Below, in pieces: positions 1 through 7,989 of a DNA stretch of 9,612 bases. Every line of letters starts with the position of its first letter. The first letter of the stretch is position 1. The stretch lies in the NCBI GenBank assembly GCA_016649925.1, contig JAENWO010000073.1, positions 1 through 9,612 of the forward strand, written 5' to 3'. The notes beneath the pieces are model-generated. The model did not search any database and had not been told where the DNA came from. It saw only the letters and a program-made list of their open reading frames with translations. A program made the translations under genes and the position numbers. The DNA is from Actinomycetales bacterium (GTDB lineage Bacteria; Actinomycetota; Actinomycetes; Actinomycetales; Beutenbergiaceae).

Positions 1-1037
1 GCGTCGTCGCCGTGCTCGCCGGGCTGTCGGCCGTGGGCGGGGTCCTCGTCTCCACCGTGGGCCGCGCGGCCTCCGCCGCCCGCGAGGCACTGCACCTCCC
101 CGCCCCCGCCAAACCCGCAGCACCCCTGCCGCAGGGCGTCCAGTCGGCCACCGAGGGCGTCGTGGACTTCGTCACGCCGAACGTGGACTTCTACCGCATC
201 GACACCGCGCTCCTGCTGCCCGACGTGGATCCCGAGGGCTGGAGCCTGCGGGTGCACGGCCTCGTCGCGCGGGAGATCACCCTGACCTGGGCCGAGCTCC
301 TCGCCTCGGACCTGATCGAGACGTACGTGACCCTGACCTGCGTCTCGAACCCGGTCGGCGGCGACCTCGTCGGCAACGCGAAATGGCTCGGCCTCCCGAT
401 CCGTGACCTGCTGGACCGTGCCGACCCGTTCCCGGAGGCGGACATGGTCCTCTCCCGCAGCGTGGACGGATTCACCGCCTCCACCCCGATCGAGGTGCTG
501 ACCGACTCCCGGGACGCGATCCTCGCCGTCGGCATGAACGACGAGCCGCTCCCCACCGAGCACGGCTTCCCGGTCCGGATGGTGGTGCCCGGGCTGTACG
601 GCTATGTCTCGGCGACGAAGTGGGTGACCGATCTCGAGGTCACCCGGTTCGCGGACGCGGAGGCGTACTGGACGGTGCGTGGGTGGTCCGAGAAGGGACC
701 GATCAAGACGTCCTCCCGCATCGAGGTCCCCCGGCCCAGCTCCCACGTCAAGGCGGGCACGGTCGCCGTCGGCGGCACCGCCTGGGCGCAGCGCCGCGGC
801 ATCACCGGCGTGGAGGTGCAGGTCGACGACGGACCGTGGCAGGCGGCGACGCTCGCGACCGAGGCGTCCGTGGACACCTGGCGCCAGTGGTCCTATCCCT
901 GGCCGGACGCGCAGGTCGGCAAGCACACCCTGCGCTGCCGGGCGAGCGACCCGGAGGGTGTCCAGGACGAGACCGTCGCGCCCGTCGTCCCCGACGGCGC
1001 GAGCGGCTGGAACACCGTCTACGTCTACGTCGACTGA
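1..1037 (+). CDS. Molybdopterin-dependent oxidoreductase, sulfite-oxidase-like, membrane-anchored (5' truncated)
   Basis: The gene enters from the left edge; the first full codon is at base 3 and the stop is TGA at 1035-1037, leaving 344 visible residues. Residues 1-20 are hydrophobic (VVAVLAGLSAVGG, VLVS) and look like the last membrane helix, followed by an Ala/Pro-rich linker. The Mo-cofactor domain follows. It contains the TLTCVSNPVGGDLVGNAKW motif, whose Cys (about residue 113, codon 339-341) should be the thiolate ligand of molybdenum, and the family pattern EPLPTEHGFPVRMVVPGLYG. From about residue 239 the sequence fits the Ig-like Mo-co dimerisation domain. In this family, actinobacterial proteins with several N-terminal helices are known and place the catalytic domain outside the membrane. 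The physiological substrate cannot be told from sequence; sulfite oxidase or MsrP-like sulfoxide reductase activity are both possible. It is on the same strand as the next gene but has no evident functional link to trehalose metabolism. Confidence 0.9.
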   Translation, partial: VVAVLAGLSAVGGVLVSTVGRAASAAREALHLPAPAKPAAPLPQGVQSATEGVVDFVTPNVDFYRIDTALLLPDVDPEGWSLRVHGLVAREITLTWAELLASDLIETYVTLTCVSNPVGGDLVGNAKWLGLPIRDLLDRADPFPEADMVLSRSVDGFTASTPIEVLTDSRDAILAVGMNDEPLPTEHGFPVRMVVPGLYGYVSATKWVTDLEVTRFADAEAYWTVRGWSEKGPIKTSSRIEVPRPSSHVKAGTVAVGGTAWAQRRGITGVEVQVDDGPWQAATLATEASVDTWRQWSYPWPDAQVGKHTLRCRASDPEGVQDETVAPVVPDGASGWNTVYVYVD

Positions 1038-1061
1038 CGGCCACCGCCGTCGGGCCACGAA

Positions 1062-1081
1062 GATGTGCGACATCTCACATC
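1062..1081. promoter_or_regulatory. Candidate Crp/GlxR-type operator upstream of glgX
   Basis: The 20 bases GATGTGCGACATCTCACATC form a near-perfect dyad: the outer six bases pair exactly (GATGTG/CACATC) and two further inner pairs also match. The core TGTGC-N6-TCACA at 1064-1079 matches nine of ten fixed positions of TGTGA-N6-TCACA, the site of Crp/GlxR-family cAMP receptors. It lies between the oxidoreductase stop and the glgX start, centred about 58 bases upstream of the glgX ATG. An overlapping perfect 15-bp inverted repeat, AGATGT-GCG-ACATCT (1061-1075), could instead be bound by another dimeric regulator. The binding protein is inferred; only the symmetry and the match are seen. Confidence 0.5.
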
Positions 1082-1129
1082 GAGGCACCGAGGAGGCGCC
1101 CGAGGCGTTCGGGATGGCACTCTTGGCCA

Positions 1130-3325
1130 ATGCAGACCTGGCCAGGCCACCCATATCCGCTCGGCGCCACCTTCAACGGCACCGGCACGAACTTCGCCCT
1201 CTACTCGGGGATCGCGGAGCGTGTCGAGCTCTGCCTGATCGACGACGACGACGCCGAGACGCGCGTCGAGCTCACCGAGGTCGACGCCCACGTCTTCCAC
1301 AGCTACCTGCCGAACGTGACGCCCGGGCAGCGCTACGGCTTCCGCGTGCACGGCCCGTACGACCCGGCCAACGGGCATCGGTGCAACCCCGCGAAGCTCC
1401 TCCTCGACCCCTACGCCAGGGCGATCGACGGGCAGATCGACGGCGACGAGTCACTGTTCTCCTACCGCTTCGGCGACGAGACCGCGGCTGCGGACCCGAA
1501 GGACCTCAACACCGACGACTCCCTCGGCCACACGATGACGTCGGTGGTGACGAACCCGTTCTTCGACTGGGGCCACGACCGCCCGCCGGCTCACGACTAC
1601 CACGACACCGTGATCTACGAGGCGCACGTGCGCGGGATGAGCGCGCTCCACCCCGAGGTCCCCGAGGAGATCCGCGGCACGTACGCTGCCCTCGCGCACC
1701 CGGCGATGATCGACCACCTCAACTCGCTCGGCGTCACGGCGATCGAGTTCATGCCGGTCCACCAGTTCGTGCAGGACTCGCACCTGCAGGCGAAGGGCCT
1801 GAGCAACTACTGGGGCTACAACACCATCGGCTTCTTCGCCCCGCACAACGGCTACGCATCCTCCGGCACGTGCGGTCAGCAGGTGCAGGAGTTCAAGGCC
1901 ATGGTCAAGGCGCTGCACGACGCGAATATCGAGGTCATCCTCGACGTCGTCTACAACCACACCGCCGAGGGCAACCAGCTGGGCCCGACGTTGTCCTTCC
2001 GTGGCATCGACAACGCCCAGTACTACCGCCTCGTCGACGACGACGGGTCCCACTACTTCGACACCACGGGCACCGGCAGCTCGCTGCTGATGCGGTCCCC
2101 GAACGTGCTGCAGCTGATCATGGACTCGCTGCGCTACTGGGTGGAGGAGATGCACGTCGACGGCTTCCGCTTCGACCTCGCTGCGACCCTGGCGCGCCAG
2201 TTCCATGAGGTGGACCGGCTCTCGGCGTTCTTCGACCTCGTCCACCAGGACCCGATCATCTCCCAGGTCAAGCTCATCGCCGAGCCGTGGGATCTCGGCG
2301 CCGGCGGCTACCAGGTGGGCGGGTTCCCCCCGTTGTGGACGGAGTGGAACGGCAAGTACCGCGACACCGTGCGTGACTTCTGGCGCGGCGAACCGTCCAC
2401 GCTCGGCGAGTTCGCGAGCCGCATCACCGGATCCTCCGACCTCTATGAGCACACCGGACGCACGCCGATCGCCTCGATCAACTTCATCGTGGCCCACGAC
2501 GGCTTCACGCTGCGCGACCTCGTCTCCTACAACGACAAGCACAACGAGGCCAACGGCGAGGACGGCAAGGACGGCGAGAGCCACAACCGGTCCTGGAACT
2601 GCGGCGTCGAGGGCCCCTCGGACGATCCCGCGGTCAACGCCGTCCGGGCCCGGCAGCAGCGCAACTTCCTCACCACGCTGCTCCTGTCGCAGGGCGTGCC
2701 GATGATCGCCCACGGCGACGAGATCGGCCGCACCCAGGACGGGAACAACAACACCTACGTCCAGGACAACGCGCTCTCCTGGATGCACTGGGACCTCGAG
2801 CCGGAGCAGAAGGCGCTGCTCGAGTTCACCTCCTCGCTCATCGCGCTGCGCCGCGACCACCCGGTGCTTCGCCGTCGGCGGTTCTTCAACGGCTCCCGCT
2901 CCCACCCCGACGGGCTGCCGGAGCTGCCGGACATGGTGTGGCTCGACCCCAGCGGGAGCCCGATGAACCGCGACGCGTGGAACACGGCCTATGCACGGTC
3001 GGTGGCCCTCTTCCTCAACGGCGAAGCGATCGAGGAGCCGGACGAGCGCGGACGTCGCATCGTCGACGACTCGTTCCTCTCGCTCATCAACGCCGACGCG
3101 TCGGAGCAGACGTTCACGCTGCCGGGTGTCGAGTACGGCGCCCGCTGGACGGTGGTCCTGGACACCGACACCGACCGCGAGCGCGAGGAGACATCCGCCG
3201 CGGGTGCCCCCGTCGAGGTGACCGCCCGCAGCGTGGTCGTCCTCTCCCGCGAACCTCAGGTGCACGAGGTCAGCCCCTCGCTGGCCACGGCAACCGTCCA
3301 CAACGTCATCGCCCCGAGCGCCTGA
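1130..3325 (+). CDS. glgX: Glycogen debranching enzyme GlgX (TreX-type)
   Basis: This 731-residue protein hydrolyses alpha-1,6 branch points of glycogen or phosphorylase-limited dextrin in the cytoplasm, giving linear maltodextrins. The N-terminus (MQTWPGHPYPLGATFNGTGTN) is the typical GlgX opening, and residues about 1-110 form the CBM48-like domain. The GH13 barrel follows with DVVYNH at 272-277, GFRFD with catalytic nucleophile Asp349, AEPWD with acid/base Glu385, and AHD with Asp457. The GDEIGRTQDGNNNTY stretch is also typical. The length is slightly above the usual 650-720 residues. The start was chosen by family alignment: no ATG, GTG or TTG lies in frame close upstream, and no clear ribosome binding site precedes 1130 (the AGGAGG at 1091-1096 is too distant). 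treY begins 11 bases after the stop, so the two are probably co-transcribed. In this context the enzyme supplies substrate to TreY, and the name treX would also fit. Confidence 0.97.
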   Translation: MQTWPGHPYPLGATFNGTGTNFALYSGIAERVELCLIDDDDAETRVELTEVDAHVFHSYLPNVTPGQRYGFRVHGPYDPANGHRCNPAKLLLDPYARAIDGQIDGDESLFSYRFGDETAAADPKDLNTDDSLGHTMTSVVTNPFFDWGHDRPPAHDYHDTVIYEAHVRGMSALHPEVPEEIRGTYAALAHPAMIDHLNSLGVTAIEFMPVHQFVQDSHLQAKGLSNYWGYNTIGFFAPHNGYASSGTCGQQVQEFKAMVKALHDANIEVILDVVYNHTAEGNQLGPTLSFRGIDNAQYYRLVDDDGSHYFDTTGTGSSLLMRSPNVLQLIMDSLRYWVEEMHVDGFRFDLAATLARQFHEVDRLSAFFDLVHQDPIISQVKLIAEPWDLGAGGYQVGGFPPLWTEWNGKYRDTVRDFWRGEPSTLGEFASRITGSSDLYEHTGRTPIASINFIVAHDGFTLRDLVSYNDKHNEANGEDGKDGESHNRSWNCGVEGPSDDPAVNAVRARQQRNFLTTLLLSQGVPMIAHGDEIGRTQDGNNNTYVQDNALSWMHWDLEPEQKALLEFTSSLIALRRDHPVLRRRRFFNGSRSHPDGLPELPDMVWLDPSGSPMNRDAWNTAYARSVALFLNGEAIEEPDERGRRIVDDSFLSLINADASEQTFTLPGVEYGARWTVVLDTDTDREREETSAAGAPVEVTARSVVVLSREPQVHEVSPSLATATVHNVIAPSA

Positions 3326-3327
3326 CC

Positions 3328-3333
3328 AGGAGA
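3328..3333 (+). promoter_or_regulatory. Ribosome binding site of treY
   Basis: AGGAGA sits between the glgX stop (TGA 3323-3325) and the treY ATG at 3337. The AGGAG core ends four bases before the start, which is a little short but functional, and it fixes this ATG as the treY start. Confidence 0.75.
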
Positions 3334-3336
3334 CCC

Positions 3337-5808
3337 ATGACCGATCCGCGCGTCCCGCTGACCACCTACCGGCTGCAGCTCGGACCGGAGTTCAGCTTCG
3401 AGGACGCGACCGCCCGGGTGCCCTACCTCGCCTCGCTCGGGGTGACGGACCTGTACCTGTCCCCGATCCTGGCCGCCGCGCCGGGGTCGACGCACGGGTA
3501 CGACGTCGTCGACCACTCCCGGATCAGCGACGTGATGGGCGGACGTGAGGGTTTCGAGCACCTCGTCGGCGCCGCGCGCGAGCACGGGATGGGCATCGTG
3601 GTCGACGTCGTCCCGAACCACATGGCGGTGCCCACCCCGGCCAGCCTGAACAAAGCGCTCTGGTCTGTGCTCGCCGAGGGGCCGGAGTCACCGTACGCCT
3701 CGTGGTTCGACGTGGACTGGAGCGGTGAGGCGAGCGTGCTCATGCCGGTGCTCGGCCGGCGGGTCGGTGCGGCGATGGCCGACGGCGAGATCACCGTCAC
3801 CCGCCTCGACGAGCCCGAGCTCGGCATCACGCCGGACCGACCGGTGCTGCGCTACTTCGACCAGCGGTTCCCGATCCGCGCCGGTACCGAGAACCTGCCG
3901 CTCGCGGAGCTGCTCGAGCGGCAGCACTACCGCCTCGCCTACTGGCGCGTGGCGGACGAGGAGCTGAACTACCGGCGGTTCTTCGACGTCGGGACACTCG
4001 TCGCGGTCCGGGTGGAGCGCCCGGAGGTGTTCGAAGCGACGCACGCCCTCATCTTCGAGCTGATGGATGCCGGTCTGATCGACGGCCTGCGCATCGATCA
4101 CCCGGACGGCCTGGCCGATCCGCGCGGCTACTTTCGCAGGCTCGACGAACGCACCGGCGGGGCGTGGACGGTCGCGGAGAAGATCCTCGAGCCGGACGAG
4201 ACGCTGCCCGCGGACTGGCCCACGGCCGGCACCACCGGCTACGACGCCGCGTGGCGGATCGGCCAGGTCCTCACCGACCCGGCCGGCGCCGTCGGCCTCG
4301 GCACGCTCATGCAGGACATCGCCGGGGACGCCGTCGGCTCCCTGCCCGCGCTGATCGAGTCGTCCAAGCGGGAGATCGTCACCGGCGCGCTCTACGCCGA
4401 GGTGCACCGCCTCTCCACGATCATCGCCGACCTGTGCCACGACGACGTGCGGCTGCGCGACCACACCCTGCGCGCGATCACCGACTGTGTCAGCGAGCTC
4501 GTCGTGGCCTGTGACCGATATCGCGCCTATGTCGTCCCCGGTGAGGTCGCTCCCGCCGCCAGCGACACGCTCGTGCGAGAGATGGCCGTCCGTGCCGCGC
4601 AGCGGCTCGACCCCGAGCGGGCGGAGACGCTCGACGTCGTCGTCGACCTCGTCCTGGGCCGGGAGGTCGGAAGCGCGGGACGCCAGCATGAGGCGCGCCG
4701 CAACGAGGTGATCGTGCGCTTCCAGCAGGTGTGCGGGGCTGTTATGGCCAAGGGTGCGGAGGACACCGCGTTCTACCGCTGGACGCACCTGGTCAGCCTG
4801 TGCGAGGTCGGCGCGGCGCCGCAGAAGTTCGCGATCGGCGCGGACGAGCTGCACGCGTGGGCCGCCAACATCGCGGCGAGCCGCCCGGCCTCGATGACTG
4901 CCGGTTCCACGCACGACAACAAGCGGGGCGAGGACGTGCGCGCTCGGATCGGTGTGCTGTCGGAGCTCGCCCCGCAGTGGGTCGAGACCGTCACGGCGCT
5001 GCGTGAGCTGACCCAGGCCGTCCGTCCGGCCGGCCTCGAGGGACGTACCGAGAACCTGCTGTGGCAGACGCTCGCCGGGACGTGGACCTCCCAGGGCCCG
5101 ATCACCGTGGACCGGTTCGCCGACTACCTCGTCAAGGCGGCCCGCGAGGCGAAGACGTGGACCACCTGGACGGACCCCGGCACGGAGGCCGAGGACGCCC
5201 TGCGCGCCTTCTGTCAGCACCTGCTCACCGATCCGGCCACGCACGAGGTGATGACCGCGTGGGTGGCCCGCACCGCGGACGCCGTGCGCGCGGCCACCCT
5301 CGCGACCAAGGCGTTGCAGCTCACGCTGCCCGGGGTCGCCGACGTCTATCAGGGCACCGAGAGCACCCGGATCGCCCTCGTCGACCCGGACAACCGGGGC
5401 CCGGTGGACTTCGAGGTCCTCGAGGCCGAGCTGGAGCGGCTCGACGGCGGCGCCTCCCCTGCTGGACTCGCCCAGGAGAAGCTCCGGCTCACCTCGCGAG
5501 TGCTGCGGCTGCGCCGCGACGTTCCGGAGGCCTTCGTCGGCGCACGCGCCGGCTACCAGCCGCTGCCCACCTCGACGGGTCACGCCGTCGCGTTCTCCCG
5601 CACGCTGGACGGTCAGCCTGCGGCCGTGACCGTGGTGACCCGGCTACCCGCGGCACTGTCCGCCGTCGGGGGCTGGGGCGAGCACACTGTGGTGCTGCCG
5701 GCGGGACGCTGGCGCGACGTGCTGACCGGGACGGAGTACGACGGCGGGTCCCAGGTGCTCAGCGGGCTGCTCTCGGCATCTCCGGTCGCGGTCCTGACGG
5801 CGGTCTGA
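3337..5808 (+). CDS. treY: Malto-oligosyltrehalose synthase TreY
   Basis: TreY is a cytoplasmic intramolecular transglycosidase. It rearranges the reducing-end alpha-1,4 bond of a linear maltodextrin to an alpha,alpha-1,1 bond, forming maltooligosyltrehalose. The 823 residues open with PLTTYRLQL, the usual TreY N-terminus. YLSPIL and GSTHGYDVVDH follow near residues 40-60. GH13 region I is DVVPNH (90-95). Region II is GLRIDHPDG with nucleophile Asp254, and region III is VAEKIL with Glu281. Region IV is STHDNKRGEDVRAR with Asp527. The length is at the upper end for the family (about 700-830). The ATG has a good ribosome binding site and lies 11 bases after the glgX stop. The last codons fall in an 11-bp tandem repeat, and the GTG of treZ follows 13 bases after the stop. 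Identification is essentially certain; substrate chain-length preference is not visible. Confidence 0.98.
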   Translation: MTDPRVPLTTYRLQLGPEFSFEDATARVPYLASLGVTDLYLSPILAAAPGSTHGYDVVDHSRISDVMGGREGFEHLVGAAREHGMGIVVDVVPNHMAVPTPASLNKALWSVLAEGPESPYASWFDVDWSGEASVLMPVLGRRVGAAMADGEITVTRLDEPELGITPDRPVLRYFDQRFPIRAGTENLPLAELLERQHYRLAYWRVADEELNYRRFFDVGTLVAVRVERPEVFEATHALIFELMDAGLIDGLRIDHPDGLADPRGYFRRLDERTGGAWTVAEKILEPDETLPADWPTAGTTGYDAAWRIGQVLTDPAGAVGLGTLMQDIAGDAVGSLPALIESSKREIVTGALYAEVHRLSTIIADLCHDDVRLRDHTLRAITDCVSELVVACDRYRAYVVPGEVAPAASDTLVREMAVRAAQRLDPERAETLDVVVDLVLGREVGSAGRQHEARRNEVIVRFQQVCGAVMAKGAEDTAFYRWTHLVSLCEVGAAPQKFAIGADELHAWAANIAASRPASMTAGSTHDNKRGEDVRARIGVLSELAPQWVETVTALRELTQAVRPAGLEGRTENLLWQTLAGTWTSQGPITVDRFADYLVKAAREAKTWTTWTDPGTEAEDALRAFCQHLLTDPATHEVMTAWVARTADAVRAATLATKALQLTLPGVADVYQGTESTRIALVDPDNRGPVDFEVLEAELERLDGGASPAGLAQEKLRLTSRVLRLRRDVPEAFVGARAGYQPLPTSTGHAVAFSRTLDGQPAAVTVVTRLPAALSAVGGWGEHTVVLPAGRWRDVLTGTEYDGGSQVLSGLLSASPVAVLTAV

Positions 5809-5822
5809 CGGCGGTCTGACGG
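5795..5822 (+). repeat. 11-bp tandem duplication at the treY/treZ junction
   Basis: TGACGGCGGTC occurs twice without mismatch (5795-5805 and 5806-5816) and a partial third copy TGACGG follows (5817-5822), running into the GTG of treZ. Because the unit is 11 bases, its TGA falls in each of the three frames in turn (5795, 5806, 5817). The one at 5806 ends treY. Removing one unit would leave the TreY protein and the treZ start unchanged but shrink the gap from 13 to 2 bases. Confidence 0.85.
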
Positions 5823-7618
5823 TGGAGAGGCTGACGGTCTGGGCGCCCCTCGTCGGGCGCGTGGAGGTGGATCTTCCCGAGACCGGGCAACGCCTCGCGA
5901 TCGACGCCCTGCCCGACGGCTGGTGGCAGCTGGCCTCACCGCTCCCCCACGGCACCGACTACGCGTTCTGCCTCGACGGGGCCGACCCGGTGCCCGACCC
6001 TCGGAGTCCCTGGCAGCCGGAAGGCGTGCACGGGGCGTCCCGCCGGTTCGACACCAGCCTGTTCGAGTGGAGCGACGCTCGGTGGCCGGGCGTGGACGTG
6101 CTCGGCGCGGTCCTCTACGAGCTGCACGTCGGGACGTTCACACCTACCGGGACGTTGGACTCCGCGATCGAGCGGCTGGACCACCTCGCGGACCTCGGCG
6201 TCGAGCTCGTCCAGCTGATGCCGGTGACAGCCTTCCCCGGCCGGTACGGGTGGGGCTACGACGGCGTGGACCTGTATGCGGTGCACGAACCCTACGGCGG
6301 GCCGGAGGCACTGCAACGTTTCGTCGATGCCGCGCACGGGCGCGGTCTCGGGGTGAGCCTGGACGTCGTCTACAACCACCTCGGCCCGTCGGGGAACTAC
6401 CTCGGTCGGTTCGGCCCGTACTTCACCGACAGGCACCACACGCCGTGGGGTGAGGCGGTCAACCTCGACGCACCCGACGCCCGCCCGGTGCGGGACTTCA
6501 TCATCGACAACGCGCTGCGCTGGTTGCGGGACTTCCACCTGGACGCGCTGCGCCTGGACGCGGTGCACGCCCTCGTGGACGGTTCCGAGGTGCACCTGCT
6601 GGCGGAGCTGTCCACCGCCGTCGAGCACCTCTCGGCGGACCTGGGCCGTCCGCTCTCCCTGATCGCGGAGTCCGACCTCAACGACGTCGCGATGGTCACC
6701 CCGATCGCCGAGGGCGGGCTGGGGATGACCGCGCAATGGGACGACGACGTCCACCACGCGATCCACTCGTTCCTCACCGGCGAGCAGCAGGGCTACTACG
6801 CCGACTTCTGCTCGATGGACGTGCTGCACCGGGCGCTGAGCCGGGTGTTCGTGCACGACGGCGGGTACTCCACGTTCCGGGGCCGGGACTGGGGTGCTCC
6901 CGTGCCCGACGACGTCAGCGGTCACCGGTTCGTGGTGTTCGCCTCCAACCACGACCAGGTGGGCAACCGCGCGCTCGGCGACCGGCCGAGCCGGGTCCTC
7001 GACACCGGTCAGCTCGCGATCAGTGCGGCCCTGGTCCTGACCGGCCCGTTCACGCCGATGCTGTTCATGGGCGAGGAGTGGGGCGCCTGTACCCCGTGGC
7101 TGTTCTTCACCGACCACAGCGAACCCGAGCTCGCGAAGGCGATCCGGGAGGGCCGCCGGCGGGAGTTCGCCGACCACGGGTGGGAGGTCGGGTCCCAGGG
7201 CCGCGTGGAGGTGCCCGACCCGCAGTCTGTGCTCACCGCGCGCCGCTCGATCCTGGACTGGACCGAGCCGCAGATCGGCGAGCACGGCCGGCTGCTGGAG
7301 TTCTACCGCCGGCTGATCGAGCTGCGCCGGAGCGTGCCGGACCTCGGCTCCGGCGACCGCCGCGCGATGACCGTGCAGTACCACGCGGACCTCGGGTGGA
7401 TGCTCATCCGGCGGGGCTCGGTGCGGATCGTGCTGAACACCTCCGACGAGGACCTGCTCGTCCCGCTACCCGGCGCGGACTCGCTGCGCCCGCTCGCGAG
7501 CTGGGCGCCGTTCCACGCCCGGACGGACCTGACGTTCGCCGGCGTGCGCGTGCCGCGCCACGGGGTGGTGCTGGTCGACGACCGGGGGAAGAGTACCGGC
7601 TATGTCAGCGGTCCTTGA
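5822..7618 (+). CDS. treZ: Malto-oligosyltrehalose trehalohydrolase TreZ
   Basis: TreZ hydrolyses the alpha-1,4 bond next to the terminal trehalosyl unit made by TreY, releasing free trehalose. The 598 residues fit the usual length of about 560-600. An N-terminal CBM48/E-set-like domain begins LTVWAPLVGRVEVDL and spans about 1-85. The GH13 barrel then shows GWGYDGVDLYAVHEPYGGP (142-161), DVVYNH (181-186), LRLDAVHAL with nucleophile Asp246, IAESDLND with acid/base Glu283, and ASNHDQVGNR with Asp378. FMGEEWG is also typical. The GTG at 5822 is the only usable start ahead of the conserved VWAP; an in-frame TGA at 5795 closes the frame upstream. No strong ribosome binding site is visible, so translation probably depends on coupling to treY, which ends 13 bases earlier. 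It is the last gene of the glgX-treY-treZ set. Confidence 0.98.
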   Translation: MERLTVWAPLVGRVEVDLPETGQRLAIDALPDGWWQLASPLPHGTDYAFCLDGADPVPDPRSPWQPEGVHGASRRFDTSLFEWSDARWPGVDVLGAVLYELHVGTFTPTGTLDSAIERLDHLADLGVELVQLMPVTAFPGRYGWGYDGVDLYAVHEPYGGPEALQRFVDAAHGRGLGVSLDVVYNHLGPSGNYLGRFGPYFTDRHHTPWGEAVNLDAPDARPVRDFIIDNALRWLRDFHLDALRLDAVHALVDGSEVHLLAELSTAVEHLSADLGRPLSLIAESDLNDVAMVTPIAEGGLGMTAQWDDDVHHAIHSFLTGEQQGYYADFCSMDVLHRALSRVFVHDGGYSTFRGRDWGAPVPDDVSGHRFVVFASNHDQVGNRALGDRPSRVLDTGQLAISAALVLTGPFTPMLFMGEEWGACTPWLFFTDHSEPELAKAIREGRRREFADHGWEVGSQGRVEVPDPQSVLTARRSILDWTEPQIGEHGRLLEFYRRLIELRRSVPDLGSGDRRAMTVQYHADLGWMLIRRGSVRIVLNTSDEDLLVPLPGADSLRPLASWAPFHARTDLTFAGVRVPRHGVVLVDDRGKSTGYVSGP

Positions 7619-7636
7619 GGCGGTCCGCCAGGGATC

Positions 7637-7947
7637 CGCCGGGAGGAGTACGGCGACGCGCTCGACGAGCAGCATCGTGAGCACCTGCGCCGGGCAGGTG
7701 CCGAAGGCGCGGTACACGGCGAGCTCCGTACGTCGGCGCCAGGTGAGCATCGCCCCGACGAGCGCGATGAGCCGGCCGGGTTGAGGAGGATCGGCGTACC
7801 CGCGAACGCGAAGGCCAGCACGGCACCGGCTTCCATCCGGACTCAGCACTGCGCCAGCGGTGTGTCCGCCGGCACGCTCACGCCCGAGCTCAGGCGGGAC
7901 AGCGGCACGGCGCCCGTCAACCGCTCGCTGATCGCCTCCGAAGGCAC
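7637..7947 (-). pseudogene. Decayed FtsX-like ABC transporter permease fragment
   Basis: No intact gene covers 7619-7989. On the minus strand, one frame reads EAGAVLAFAFAGTPILLN (start of this part near 7833). A second frame, from about 7771 down to 7637, continues with LIALVGAMLTWRRRTELAVY, then RAFGTCPAQVLTMLLVE and RVAVLLPA. Joined, these resemble the C-terminal membrane part of FtsX/MacB-type permeases, where a hydrophobic helix is followed by a charged RRTELA-YRALGT-like segment and another helix. The join needs a frameshift near 7771-7790, and an in-frame TGA at 7843-7845 separates it from possible upstream sequence (AISERLTGAVPLSRL, to about 7947). The fragment has no catalytic or complete domain and is surely non-functional. 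It lies just downstream of the minus-strand lipoprotein. The family call is from memory of the motif; the upstream limit is uncertain. Confidence 0.55.
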
Positions 7948-7989
7948 GGCCGCGGACCAGCCCAGGCTCCGCCGTCGTGCCCGAGACGT

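Noticed and set aside
1091..1116. AGGAGG followed by ATG at 1114 as the glgX start
   Set aside because: That ATG is out of frame with glgX and 17 bases from the AGGAGG, so it neither starts GlgX nor fits normal spacing.
620..1129. Upstream extension of the glgX frame into the oxidoreductase gene
   Set aside because: The extension is Arg/Pro/Gly-rich out-of-frame translation of the oxidoreductase; the GlgX family begins at MQTWPG (1130).
1451..3301. Long open minus-strand frame opposite glgX (616 codons)
   Set aside because: It mirrors the codon-position GC bias of glgX, has low-complexity Val/Arg/Asp-rich translation and no family motif.
3688..5583. Long open minus-strand frame opposite treY (631 codons)
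   Set aside because: Same GC-bias shadow; the plus strand holds the complete set of TreY catalytic motifs.
5936..7384. Long open minus-strand frame opposite treZ (482 codons)
   Set aside because: Shadow of treZ; no recognisable domain or ribosome binding site.
7619..7640. GGCGG...CCGCC repeat after treZ as a terminator
   Set aside because: Only a five-base stem can form with a reasonable loop, and no T-tract follows on either strand.
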